A DNA stretch of 64,000 bases from Pleurodeles waltl. Taxonomy: Eukaryota; Chordata; Amphibia; Caudata; Salamandridae. Position 1 is the stretch's first letter. Each line of letters starts with the position of its first letter. The stretch covers positions 335,184,177-335,248,176 of the forward strand of contig NC_090448.1 in NCBI RefSeq assembly GCF_031143425.1. Reading direction: 5' to 3'. A program made the position numbers and the translations under genes. Below are positions 21,504 through 32,669 of the stretch, one piece after another. Under the pieces are notes generated by a model. The model saw only the letters and a program-made list of their open reading frames with translations. It was not told the DNA's origin and did no database searches.

Positions 21504-22963
21504 TCAGTTCGTGCATGTTTGTAGCTTAGTCTTGATTCTCCTGATGTGCTGCCGCCAAATCACTCGTGTTTCACCTCAGTGGCTTGTTTGTGTGGATAGT
21601 TGCATTCCATCAATGGCACAAGTCCTCTCTAGCATGCCTTTCAGGACAGGCTTCTCTTGATATTCTCTCCTTCTGGGCTTGGTTGGTCACCAGGTTTCCA
21701 AGTGTGAATCAGCTGGTCACACTTACACTTCCTTTTCTTCTTTCAGCTTGGTGTTTCAACATGCACCTTCTTTCCAATTTTGCTGCTGAAACTTCTTGTT
21801 GCTCGAGTCTCTTCTCCTTCTGGGTGCAGCGGCATGCACCTTCTTGGGAACCAGCCAACAAGGCCTCTCAGCGGTGAACTGTCTCAGTAGTCCAAGTACT
21901 GGCCTTGAGTGCTAACCTTGGCTTGGTGATGATCAGGGACGTTACTAATCCAAATTTCCTCGTCTTCTCTGGTGCTGTGTGATGTCCAGCCACATGTCAT
22001 ATGTTCCTGCTTGTAGGACTTTGTTAGCACTCCCACTCCGTGGATACATGTGTGTGGATGGCCCTTCGCCTCAAGGGTCTACCTGCTAACTGACACTTCC
22101 TCTCTGGGTTGGTGCAGTATCACGCCACGTGTTACGTGTTCCCTCTTCCGGGACCTTTTTTGAGCTCCACCTACTGTCTTGCTTCAGACTAACCTTCACT
22201 TTATGGTGCACTGCTAGCACTTTGAGTCCGTACCGTTGTCCTCACTGGTTCTTGCTTGATTTGTGCTGGGCCTGGCCCTGCTTGGGGTCATGGGTGCATG
22301 GCAAACTTGGTTGCACAGATTTGTGTCCCTGGGGCTCCTGACTGGGGGTAGATGCAGGACTTTGGTAGGGTGGCAGTCTATGAGTTCCACCTCATGATCT
22401 GGATGTCTTCCATGAAGCCTGTGAAACATCCCCCTCCTTCCATGGGCAAGCGCAACATTGTGGTGCTCTCCACTCTTGCACACTCTGGCTCTCCCACCCT
22501 CTTTTCGCCTCTTTGGGTTTACCTAGTTTTGTGTAAGTTTTATGTTGAAGCCCATGTAGACTGGCTGGTGTTGTGGTGCCTCAATGGCACGGCATTCATG
22601 GTGTGATGCCCAACAATGTCTGTACGCACTCACATAGTGCTCTGGTTACAATGATGTGCGGTGCCTCTTCTGTTTGAGCATCAACCCACACCTAAAGGTT
22701 TCTGGGCCCTGCTGCTGCGGTATGTCTTCACCTGGGTGGTAGTGTAGATGTTACTGCTGTGATTTACCCATATACCTGAGCTGACTGCCACTGGTATGTT
22801 ACTGTCTTCCCTCGGCTGTGTATTTGCTTTGCTTCATGGTGAGCTTTTCTCATCCTGGTCTCCTTTCTCCACTTCTGGGCCAATGGAGTCTCTGGGGGTG
22901 GGCCTAGTTATAGGGGCAAAACCTCAGGTATAGTGTCGCCAGGCAAGACCTAGAGCCACATAT
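21504..22963. other. Unassigned non-coding stretch
   Basis: Composition is T- and CT-rich on the plus strand with several chance open frames (for example 21566-21877, 22129-22341) without recognisable domains. No repeat boundary identified. Confidence 0.4.
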
Positions 22964-23042
22964 ACAAATGTTTTTGGTGGTCGCAGACGGATCGACCTGC
23001 AGAACCAGGCCGTTTGCGACCACTAAAAACTATTTTTATTTG
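22964..23042. repeat. Inverted-repeat hairpin at LINE 5' truncation
   Basis: The left arm ACAAATG-TTTTTGGTGGTCGCAGACGG is the imperfect inverse of the right arm CCGTTTGCGACCACTAAAAAC...TTTGT, with a short loop. It lies directly before the first LINE RT residues at 23042, so it may be a small foldback MITE or the target of the truncated LINE. Confidence 0.6.
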
Positions 23043-25026
23043 TGGGGAACTTGTTCCCATCTTGGTGCGACTCTTTAACTCCTTTTGTCAAACCGGTGCT
23101 CTTACACCTAGTATGTTAGACGCGACTGTCGTAGTTATCCCGAAGCCGGGGAAAGATGCTGAGGAATGTGCCTCGTATAGGCCAATCTCCCTTCTGAATA
23201 TTGACGCTAAATTATTTACTGGCATCTTGGCACATCGTCTTAACTATTATATGCCGGGGCTCGTGGATCCTGACCAGGCGGGATTTATACCGCATAGGCA
23301 GTGTAGCGATAATACCAAGCGATTGCTTCACCTCTTGAATAAAACCGAACACTCTCATAGGGCGGCGCTCTTTCTCTCCATCAACGCTGAAAAGGCGTTC
23401 GACAGGGTTCACTGGCCATACCTGTTCCAGGTGCTTGAGCGCTTTGGTTTGGGACCGGGCTTTATGGCATGGATTTGCTGCATTTATCGGGCGGCGGTAC
23501 AGGTTAATGGGACACTTTCCTTGCCGTTTGCAGTCCAAAGAGGCACCAGACAGGGATGTCCGCTTTCTCCCCTTCTTTTTGCACTCTATATGGAGCCTAG
23601 GGCGCAGAGGCTTTGGGATAATCCTCAGATTAGGGGCATGAAGTTTGGGGGAGACGAACATCTCATATCACTTTACGCGGACGATGTCATTCTTACTCTG
23701 GCGGAGCCGACGACTTCGCTCCCGGCGCTAATGGGTGTCCTGGAGGAATTTGGGCAGGTCTCGGGGGTTCCGAATGAATATGCTTAAATCACAGGCTATG
23801 AGCAAGTTTATTAGTGTGGAACAGGAACGGGACCTGAAGGACCGATTCCGCTTCACATGGTCCTCCACGGGGCTCCCATTTTGGGGATCGAGTTGGGATC
23901 CACAGTCGCTCGCACAGTGACGGTGAATTATGCAAAACTGACACAGGAGGTCCACAGAGACTTAGAGGCGTGGGGGAAACTTAAATTGTCTTGGTTGGGT
24001 AGGGTCGCGACAGTGAAGATGACCATTCTACCACGCATATTGTATCTGTTTCAGGCGCTCCCGTTAGAGCCCCCGCCGCGGACGACAGCGACCCTCCAAG
24101 CAGCAGTGCTAAGATTTATATGGGAAGGGAGGACAGCGCGGTTATTGCGGCAGATCCTGTATCGCCCCAAGAGAGAAGGGGGACTGGGGGTCCCCTGTCT
24201 TCTTCGATACTTCCAAGCCGCTCAGTTGCGTTTCCTCTTGGAATGGAGCCGCCCGTCCTCCGAGAAGCATTGGTGTTTTATGGACCAAGCAGTAGCGGGC
24301 TCTCATATATGGAAGGAACCTTGGCTTAGGCGCCGTCACAGAGCACAGGGATTGTATATATCTCCGGTCATGGGGGTTTCGATGAGAGTGTGGGATCGGG
24401 TGGCCGCCGCAGCGGGCTTGACGACCTTTCCGTCTCCAATGACCCCTCTGGGCGCGAACCCCGACTTCGGCCCGGGCTTACAGTCTGAAGCATTGCGTCG
24501 ATGGTATGAGGGGGGCTGCAAGAGGGTGGGGTTTTTATTTGATGAGCAGGGGGTCATCCCTTGTGACCGGATGTGGGAGCTATACGGCCTAACCGAAGCT
24601 GACAGGATGATGTACTATCAAATAAGACTCTGGGCCCTGCTTCCGGCCAACAGGTCATTAATAGATAGGCCATTAACACCGTTTGAAAAATGGACTCTAA
24701 TGAAAAAGGATGACAAGCGCGTGGTTTCCGAGCTCTATGTCCTTCTACGGGGTGCGGATCACCCGACCAAGACTAAGGGGCAGCTGAGATGGGAGAGGGA
24801 ACTCGAGAGAGAGTTATCGGAAGACGAGTACGAGAGTGTCTTCTATAGGGCACATCACACTGCTTACCACTCAGCAGGTACTGAGACAGCCTATAAAGTG
24901 GCCTCCTCCTGGTACTATACCCCAAGTAGGATTCACACCTGGGATCCTGATAAATCTAGTCTCTGCTGGAGGGGTTGTGGGGGCGGAGGTACACTCGTGC
25001 ATTTACTATGGCACTGTCAAGGCTAG
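23042..25026 (+). pseudogene. L1-type LINE ORF2 fragment (RT to C-terminal zinc motif)
   Basis: A 5'-truncated non-LTR retrotransposon. RT blocks in order: VVIPKPGKDAEECASYRPIS (near 23128-23190), DQAGFIPHRQ, LSINAEKAFDRVHW (near 23374-23415), VQRGTRQGCPLSPLLFALYM, and the catalytic YADD at 23674-23685. Motif A normally has Asp where this copy has Asn (AAC at 23383-23385), so the polymerase would be dead. A frameshift near 23780 moves to a second long frame (23857-25026) with the L1-type thumb (LSWLGRVATVKMTILPRILY) and a terminal Cys-rich motif CWRGCGGGGTLVHLLWHC. The element stops at about 25026, without a 3' UTR or poly-A. Confidence 0.85.
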
Positions 25027-25249
25027 AGCCATCTGTCGACCTCTCAATGATCTCAGGGGGAATGTCAGAGAATTGGGAAGGCCCAGCAAAACATATGCAG
25101 GAAATCTAGGGATCTGAGTGTAAAAGGCCCTGTCCACCGTGTCTAGTATATCCTTCCAATACAGGCGGCTAAATGGAAGAGATCGCTCCTCATCAAGATC
25201 GACCACAAACTGGGGACGATAGCTGCCATCGGCCAGGAAAGTCTTTATG
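25027..25249. other. Short unassigned link between LINE and DIRS fragments
   Basis: No motif recognised. It may be the 5' part of the DIRS element. Confidence 0.3.
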
Positions 25250-26072
25250 GTGAACTCTTTGTCAAGGAGTGGGGAAATTTGTCGCTACTTTCACCCTCAA
25301 CAAAGCCAAATCGTCTAGCTAGAAGATTTTTCCCTAGGAGGTTTTTGCAGGGGCTGGACCCTCTTCTGGCCGACCATACCAACAAAGCTCCAATAAAGGC
25401 CAGTTCCAGAGAAATAATGATGGCCGGCAAGGAACCTTCTTCCCAAAACAGGGGCAATAGCAGAGGCAAAAGAGGCCAGTCCAACAGAGCAAGTGCAAAC
25501 ACACCAGAAGGTATTCTAATAAGCACTATCCTTTCTTTCCCTGAAAACCTAGGGGGGTGCTCCCAATTGGGAAAAATTACAGCAGACCCATAGTTTCTCC
25601 GAACGGTTTAGGGCTTCCACATAGAGTTCTAAGGATCCCCAATTCAGGTGGTACATGCAAGACCTCTGGTCTTCTCAAACAAGGAGATGGCTCTGATAGA
25701 TTCCGAAGTGGCAGAACTTCTGGAAAAAGGTGCAATTTGCAGGTCAGTATTACACCTAAATGGGTTTTTGAGCAACGTATTTCTTGTAGAGAAAACGTAC
25801 AAAGACTTCAGACTAATCATAAACTTGAAGGAATTCAATTAATGGCTGGTCTACTGACCTTTCAAGATGGAGGGAATCCATCTTCTAAGAGATTTTCTAT
25901 GGGAAGGGGACTGGCTCATAAAATTTTACCTAAAGGATGCAGTCTTCACGGTTCCCATCTACCATCCTCATTGGAGATTTCTCCAATTTGCTTGGAGGGA
26001 GCAGATGTACGAGTTTTAACCTACCCCTTGTTGAGCCTGTCATCAGCACTGTGGTGCTTCACAAAAACTGCC
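25250..26072 (+). pseudogene. DIRS-like element: Gag end and RT, left part
   Basis: Plus-strand pieces match DIRS-type tyrosine-recombinase retrotransposons. A Gln/Asn-rich Gag C-terminus (about 25260-25530) is followed by the RT: LVFSNKEMALIDSEVAELLE and KGAICRSV (25660-25755), FLSNVFLVEKTYKDFRLIIN LKEFN (25760-25842), then in another frame FKMEGIHLLRDFLWEGDWL, LKDAVFTVPIYHPHWRFLQF and YEF (25860-26020). Stops and shifts abound. The frame is cut at 26072 by a solo LTR and resumes at 27391. The tyrosine recombinase was not found. Confidence 0.8.
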
Positions 26073-26505
26073 TCTTCTGCTTCACTTCAGACTTAGACAA
26101 AGTGAAAGGAATGCCAAGAATGGAGCACTCTTCGTCTGAGTAATACATTTATTAAGACGCTTCTCAAGTCTCATGCACAGACAAAAATAATGTGAGCTTT
26201 TATTTCAAAGGCAGTACTGGAAGTGTGATTGTCAAAATAATCACAGCAGTGAGATAATAGTGATCACAGAACTCAACAATGGTTATTACATAGATATATA
26301 TCTCACAACCATTCCTCTTACAAAAAGGAAAATACCTCGGTCACCCACTGCCTTGTAAAGTCAATTTATTTCACTTATAATTGCAAAACAGACACCAAAA
26401 AAAGAAATTTTGTAAGAGGAACGGCTGCGATATTTACTGGGGTTCCGCTATCCCGTCTTGGTCTGCCATGTGAGGACGCAGACTTTGAAGCGGCAATCCA
26501 AAATG

Positions 26506-26507
<2 letters not shown>

Positions 26508-26559
<52 letters not shown>
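26508..26559. repeat. (TA)n microsatellite
   Basis: About 26 uninterrupted TA units immediately 5' of the hammerhead-like motif. A second (TA)n tract is at 26776-26804. Confidence 0.98.
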
Positions 26560-26561
<2 letters not shown>

Positions 26562-26562
<1 letters not shown>

Positions 26563-26600
26563 CAGTTGAAGGCGTTTGCCGAAACGCGTCGACATTTGGC
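26562..26600 (+). ncRNA. Degenerate hammerhead-ribozyme-like motif
   Basis: A clean stem-loop GGC-GTTT-GCC (26571-26580) is followed by GAAAC at 26581-26585, GC, then GTC with predicted cleavage after C26590. GACA after the cleavage point can pair with TGTT before the core. The upstream core reads CAGTTGA where CTGATGA is expected, two changes that should abolish activity. The arrangement is the same as at 9837-9890. Confidence 0.45.
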
Positions 26601-26773
26601 CAGGACAGCGTGATTGTGAATTTGCTCTAAATCTACTATTACGGATTTTTTTCATAATAAATTGCTGACGGTGGATTTACATTTGAGAGATTCTTTTTGG
26701 ATTCCTTTCTCCCAACCGAACACGATACTCGGGACATTGTGCAGCCTTCTGGTGATTTCTTTTTCACTGGGTT

Positions 26774-26807
<34 letters not shown>

Positions 26808-27390
26808 TACGTATTCGCATGCACAACGCAAAGCTAAAAATAAGAACTAAAAATGCATCACTATGGGGCTTGACAGTGATATCATCCCTTTAGCCTGCAT
26901 CAGGCCGTGGAACCCAAATAACCAGAAAGAGAGAACTACCCGCAAGGGGATCAGGTTCTGAGTAAGGCGTCCCTCCTCAGATGAGCTCCATCCACCCCGC
27001 CGTCAAGCTCCCACTACTTTATATACTTTAAACAAACTGGAGAGGAAAATTCTAGAAACTCCCCTTCCCATTTGGTAAGCTGTTGTTCAAATGCTGGCCG
27101 TACCAGGTCAGTGTTGAAAAGAACACTCTAGAGACTGGCCAAATCTCACTGTGTTTTTCCAAGGCCAAGCTGTTCCCTGCCTTACCATAAACATTCTCAG
27201 CCTGGTACATCTTATCATGCGTGCTCTTCACTCCCCCATGTTATGTACCCATCCTTCAGTGAGAAAGATCAAAAACACATTGCACAAGTTGTGCGCGGAA
27301 AAATACCTGACGGCGTATGAAGCTAAGCTATGCACAGAATGGAGTCAGTGGTCAAGATGTATCTGGTGGTTAACTACCAATAGCATTACA

Positions 27391-27650
27391 CTCCCTCAGC
27401 CAGTTGTTGAATTACTCCATGCGAGAGGAAGCCAGATGATCATATACCTAGACAGCATCCTTCTGATGGGTCAGTCACAGTCACAGCTTCTCCGAAACTT
27501 GAACACAACTATTTCGCTCCTTCAGGAGCTAGGCTTTGTCATCGACGAACAGAAATCGGAACTGATCCCAGCCCAATAAATTACCTTTTTGGGATTCCTC
27601 ATAGACTCGGTCAACTACTTTGATGAAGTGATCTACTAAAGTAAAAAAAT
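27391..27650 (+). pseudogene. DIRS-like RT, right part
   Basis: Continuation of the DIRS-type RT after the solo LTR: LPQPVVELLHARG, then MIIYLDSILLMGQS at the catalytic box (27445-27456, YLDS in place of YLDD), LLQELGFVIDEQKSELIPAQ, a stop, and ITFLGFLIDSV. Loss of the second catalytic Asp plus stops make it inactive. The spacing and order are as in DIRS1-like elements; downstream RNase H is not clearly recognisable. Confidence 0.8.
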
Positions 27651-29867
27651 CTAACAGATCAGGACTATTTCTACTGATTAAAGGAGTGGCCTATGGGCCC
27701 ATTTTCTAGGTTAACTACAAAAGCAAAAAAACAACCTATGTCATGCCAGTTGGAGAGGCCTGTGATTTGTTTTGAAACTGCAATCAGCACTGAGCCATTA
27801 ATTTTTTGAATTGTTGTGAATTTCCAGCATACTTTCTAGGTGGGGCTAATCTCGTGGCTAACTTAGCAAATCCAGCCCCATTCTTACCAACCCACTGTTT
27901 TCTGTTGTTCTAGTCTAGTAGGACCGTCTGGTGCCGCTGAAGTACTGGGACTCATGGCATTTCAAATTCCGTGGCTTTTGCTTGATTTTGTAATCTTAGC
28001 CATCAAGAAGGTATGCCCTTTCTGTATGTGGGTGAGGCATAACTGCAGAGCCACAGAGCGTGTTGTGGACGTTCATGGAGCACTTGGACATCTGGTCACT
28101 TGGGGGGGGGACTGCTAGAGGAACTATTTTAGACAATTTAGGCCACTCTGTTGAGGCCTAAATTCTCCTGAGGCTCACTGTGACATAAGGATAAACTGAC
28201 ACAATTTTATACAATTACACCACACTCAAAACCCAAGGCGTATAATGGAATGCCAAGTCCTGAGCCCTGAGCCAACCTTGGAGACTGGTGCTTTTTAGGC
28301 ATTCCTTTCCCCCCCTGAAATGATTACGCCTTTGATTTAACATGCCTTCTTCTTTGTCAGGCATTTTTGGTCAAACCACTTTAGTAATAATTCAACCATA
28401 CCGAAAACCTGTCATCCATCAATGCTACCCAAGTCCTATATGACCTTAAGAAGGCAAGTGAGCAAGCAGGATCACCCCTAACACAGTCACATGAATTGAA
28501 GCCCACTGAAGAACATGCCAAGGACTGGAAACAGAAATACTGCTAATTTCTGGAACTCAGAAAGCGACAGGATCGAAGAACAGTGCAGGGGCTTTAGCGC
28601 TGACTGCAACCTCAACAACTGGGGTCAAACTGACAACAGGATCAACCAGCAGAACTGGCACCTTGCCACTAGAGTGGTATGACCAAAAATGCCTGACCTA
28701 TTAGAAGGCATCACGCATGTTACGACAATGGCATAATCATACCAGGGGAAAGGAATGCTTAAAAAAATCAGAAACAAGCTTAATGTCCTAATCAAAATAA
28801 TTAAGGCATAATTAAGAAAGAAATTGTGGCAGCTGGCAAACAGGGAGAAAAACAACATTTTGGGACCTGGTTAGATGGGGAGTGGAGGCTTAAAAACAGC
28901 TTGGAATCAGGGATTGATTGCACCTAAAGGACAAACCATTTCATAGCTCTGTGCCAACGTAAATAAAACAACACATTAGTCATGGGCGACAGAGATGCGA
29001 ATGTCATAGACCACTTGGACCTCACTTCAGCTTTCCTCCTGGCCAGCCTCATACATAAAGCAGCCAGCAATGCTTTCACTCCTGATACCTTGTATGCCTT
29101 GTCTGCCATGTTTGACTTCTGCCTGAACCTCTGAAATTTACAGAGGAAGAAGTACAAGGGCCTGTCCTAAATCAGAAATTGAGAAGGCACCAGGCCCAGA
29201 TAAAACTACCCATTTGGGTCTCCGTATGACTGGATTCAAGGTTTCAGTGCCATCTGGCCCTATCAGGTATTCCCACCTCATTGGATTCAGGGAATATTTA
29301 TATATGGATTCTTCAATCCCGGTATAAAACCATGTCTCTATTTTCTTTACTATAATCGACTTGTGACACACTCAGTCGTCTTTTATAAAGAAATGACACG
29401 AGAACTCAACTGTAATAACATGATGCCTGTTGCCAGAGATAGCAGCAGAGGGAAAGGGCAGGTTAGGTTACAGAGCATAATTAAAGAAGCTGTTTAAAGA
29501 ACAAAAGGAAACATTGCTTTTCTTTTTATGCTCTGTTTTTCTAGGTGTGTAGTTACAAGGAGAAAAAGAAATATTTATGGCAGCATGTTTTTTCACTCCT
29601 TAGTTAATTATCAAAAAGTTGGAATCTTTTTGCATGTTTCTACCCATTTTGAGCTCCTGCGCCTTTTTCTTAAAAAATAAATGGTCTGGTATTAAACTGA
29701 TTCTAATATTCTTTTGCAACAAATATCTAACAGCTTTTTTGATGTGTTTACTTTTACACTAGAGATTATATTTTTATTTTTTATGTTTGCAAACATGCTC
29801 TATCATTCATATGAAAGAACTACACACCAAAGATTTAAGTGGGTTGTGGGAAAGGTGATGGTGTGAT
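27651..29867. other. Unassigned, with a possible LINE trace
   Basis: Mostly unrecognised. Plus-strand IEKAPGPDKTT (29178-29210) resembles the APGPDG block preceding LINE RT, and may belong to the LINE fragment that resumes at 32670 beyond the LTR insertion. An inverted repeat lies at 28297-28770. Confidence 0.4.
28297..28770. repeat. Inverted repeat, arms about 90 bp
   Basis: Left arm 28297-28385 (AGGCATTCCTTTCCCC, GTCAGGCATTTTTGGTC) is repeated in inverse at 28670-28770 (GACCAAAAATGCCTGAC, GGGGAAAGGAATGCTT), about 85 percent alike by eye with small indels. The spacer is about 285 bp. It could be a foldback element or two inverted copies of one short repeat. Confidence 0.75.
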
Positions 29868-32488
29868 TGTAGGAAGCTGGCTCTGTATATACTATATCAA
29901 AATGAGATATAGTGTGCACAAAGTCCAGGGGTTCCCCAAGAGACTATAATAGATAATACTAATGCTCTATTTGTGGTAGTGTGGTCGAGCAGTTAGGCTT
30001 ATCAGAGGGTAGTGTTAAGCATTTGTTGTACACACACAAGCAATAAGTGAAAACACATATTCAATTACTTAACTCCAGACCAATAGGTTTTTATATAGAA
30101 AACCATCTTTTGTTAATTCATTTCTAGAACCACAAGATTCAGTTTGCAGGTAAGTAATTAAATGAAAGGTACTTTGTATAGGTAACTTTAGTACTTTGAA
30201 TCAAATCGACAATACATACAGTTTTCTTTAAAATGGCAAAAAGATTTTTTTAAAGTGGCCACTGTGCTATTTTTAACAGTTCCTGGGGGAGGAAAATACA
30301 GTACAGATTTGGAGGTAAGTAATTGACTTACAGACTCAGTCTCGGGGGCATTGGTAGCCCACCATTGGGGGTTCAAGATAACCCCAAACACGCAGCACCA
30401 GTAACACAGGGCCGATTAGGTTCAGAGATCAAACAGGAGCCAAAATAACGTGGGCGCCTATGGCGACAGGGGGTACTCCGGTTACGGTCTGCTTGCAGGT
30501 GAGTACCCGCATTGTCATAGGGCAGTCCAGGGGGGTTCAGAGGAGCACTAGGGGGGCCCCAAGTAGGCACCAAACACGCACCATCAGCAGCACGGGGTAG
30601 CCGCATGCAGGATGCAAACAGGGCATCGAGTTCCCAATGGAACACAATGGGGGGGACCGGGGGATCACTTATACGCTGCAGGCAGGGCACAGAGAGGCTT
30701 CTCCGGCAAGCCACTGACTGGACAGGGAGGAGGGCCGCCTGCTGGTCACTGCTGCACCGGTGGACAGTCTCTCGAGTCTGGGGGCTGGGGTTCAGTGCTT
30801 CTCCAAGCATCAGAAATCTTCGTCCCGGGCAATCGCGGTCAGGGGGTCCTCCGGATTCCCTCTGCAGGTGTCGTCATGAAGGGGTGGAGAGGTCAGCCCA
30901 GGATGGACACTTGGACAGAATCGACTGGGGGTCCTCTCTGGCTTGTTGGTTCCTCTGGACACAGGACAGGGGCGTCGGGTGCAGAGTAGTTTTGGACTCA
31001 CACTTCTGAAGTGAGGTGGGAGTCCCTTTAAAGATGGTTGCTTTTTCTTCTTGTTGGACAGGTCTGCTGTTCACGGGAGTTTCTTGGTCCTTGGTGATGC
31101 CGGCAGTCCCCTGGAAGCTTTTCAGGGGTTGATGGTCCTGTAGAACGCGTTGCTTCTTCTTTTGCAGCTTTTTGAAGAAGGAGACAGGTCGGTAGGGCTG
31201 GGGCCGAGTCAGTTGTTGTCTCCTTCTCTTCTCTGCTGGTTTTTCAGCTCAGCAGTCCTTCTTTTCTTGAGGTCATCAGGAATCTAAATCTTTCAGTTCA
31301 GGGAGCCCTTAAATACAAGTTTTAGGGGCATTTTTAGGGGTTAGAGTGCAGTAGCCAATGGCTAATGTCCCTAACGATGGCTACACCCTTCTTGTGCCAA
31401 CTCCCTTTGGGAAAGCAAGATGGAGGATTTTTCCAGGAGGGGATCACTTCAGCTCTGGACACCTTCGGGGTTGTCCTGGCTGAGGGGGTGAGTCCTCCTT
31501 GTTTTTCCTCATTATCCCTCTGGACATGCTGCCAGAAGTGGGGGCTTGCCTAGGGGGGCAGGCATCTCCACTAGCTGGAGTGCCCTGGAGCACTGTAACA
31601 CGAGGTCTGAGCCTTTGAGGCTCACTGCCAGGTGTTACAGTTCCTGCAGGGGGAGGTGTGAAGCACCTCCACCCAGGACAGGCTTTGTTTCTGACCACAG
31701 AGTACACAAAGGCATTCACCCTATATGGTCAGAAACTTGTCTGGAAGTGGCAGGCTGCCATAGACCAGTCAGTCCTACACTACCAGGCTGGCTGCCATAC
31801 AGGGGGCATCTCTAAGATGCCCTCTGTGTGCATTTGTCAATAAATCCCACACTGGCATTAGTGTGGGTTTATTGTGCTGAGATGTTTGATACCAAACTTC
31901 CCAGTTTTCAATGTAGCTATTATGATGCTGTGGAGTTTGTAATGACGAACTCCCAGACCATATGCTCAGTATGGCTACCCTGCACTTACAATGTCTAAGA
32001 ATTGACTTAGGCACTGTAGGGGCATATTGCTCATGCAGCTATGCCCTCACCTGTGGTATAGTGCATCCTGCCTTAGGGCTGTAAGACCTGGTAGAGGAGT
32101 GACTTACCTATGTCACAGGCAGTGGTTTGTGAGCATGTCACTCTGAGGGGAGTGTCATGTCGACTTTGTCTTTTTTTCCCACCAGCACACACAAGCTGCA
32201 AGGCGGCGTGCATGTACTGAGTGAGGGGTCCCTTAGGGTGGCTTAATACATGCAGCCCTTAGGGACCTTCCCTGGCCACAGGGCCCTTGGTACCAGGGGT
32301 ACCTTATACCAGGGACTTAACTGTGTAACAGAGCTAAGCCAATTGGGTAACAAAGGTACAGTTTTTGGAAAGGACACTGGTGCTGGGACCTGGTTAGCAG
32401 GGTCCCAGCACCACTTCCAATCAAAGCTGGCATTAATACTAGGCAAACAGTGAGGGGGTAACCATGCCAACAGTGGCATTCTCCTACA
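29868..32488. mobile_element. Long solo LTR-like insertion with GTGAT target duplication
   Basis: A 2.62-kb block running TGTAGGAAGCTGG...TTCTCCTACA, with a perfect 5-bp direct repeat GTGAT on each side (29863-29867 and 32489-32493). The ends match those of 12124-14912, so both belong to related LTR families. Internal frames (30373-31719) have no recognisable domain. With TG/CA ends, a short terminal inverted repeat and a 5-bp duplication, a solo LTR or non-autonomous LTR element is the best reading. LTRs of this length are unusual. Confidence 0.85.
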
Positions 32489-32669
32489 GTGATCATGTAT
32501 TATAATGAATAAAGTACACCTGGTTGTACATGGTAATGATATTGTAAGTCGTGTATTCTTATATGAGAACCTGGCCTAAAGCTGCGTTCCTTTATATGGT
32601 CATAGAACGCTTCAGTGACTTGCAATATTCTTATGATGTATAATTTATCCCATATATAATTCCTATTAA

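Larger units (their letters stand above)
26300..26775 (+). mobile_element. TA-repeat-bounded insert inside the solo LTR
   Basis: This segment is absent from the sister LTR at 54567-55433. It holds an inverted pair CCTCTTACAAAA (about 26306-26318) and TTTTGTAAGAGG (about 26408-26421), a long TA tract, and a hammerhead-like motif at 26562-26600. I infer a small Penelope-derived or retrozyme-like insertion into TA-rich sequence. Confidence 0.45.
26073..27390 (-). mobile_element. Solo LTR of retroviral family A, in DIRS
   Basis: This 1.32-kb block matches 54567-55433 almost end to end, in the same orientation: shared landmarks are CACTTCAGAC...TGAAAGGAA, CAGTAATACATTTATTA, AAAATGCATCAC, AATTCTAGAAACTCCCC, TGTTCCCTGC, CATAAACATTCTC and GGAGTCAGTGGTCAAGATG. 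The minus strand starts TG and carries AATAAA. Flanks CTGCC and CTCCC are a 5-bp duplication with one mismatch, and the DIRS RT frame continues across. It is longer than the other copy because of a roughly 0.5-kb TA-bounded insert (about 26300-26805). Confidence 0.8.

Noticed and set aside
22205..22350. Possible coding exon in a CT-rich open frame
   Set aside because: No splice context or domain, and similar frames occur in both strands of this low-complexity stretch.
24336..24557. Minus-strand frames antisense to the LINE ORF2
   Set aside because: Shadows of the plus-strand RT reading frame, which has clear motifs.
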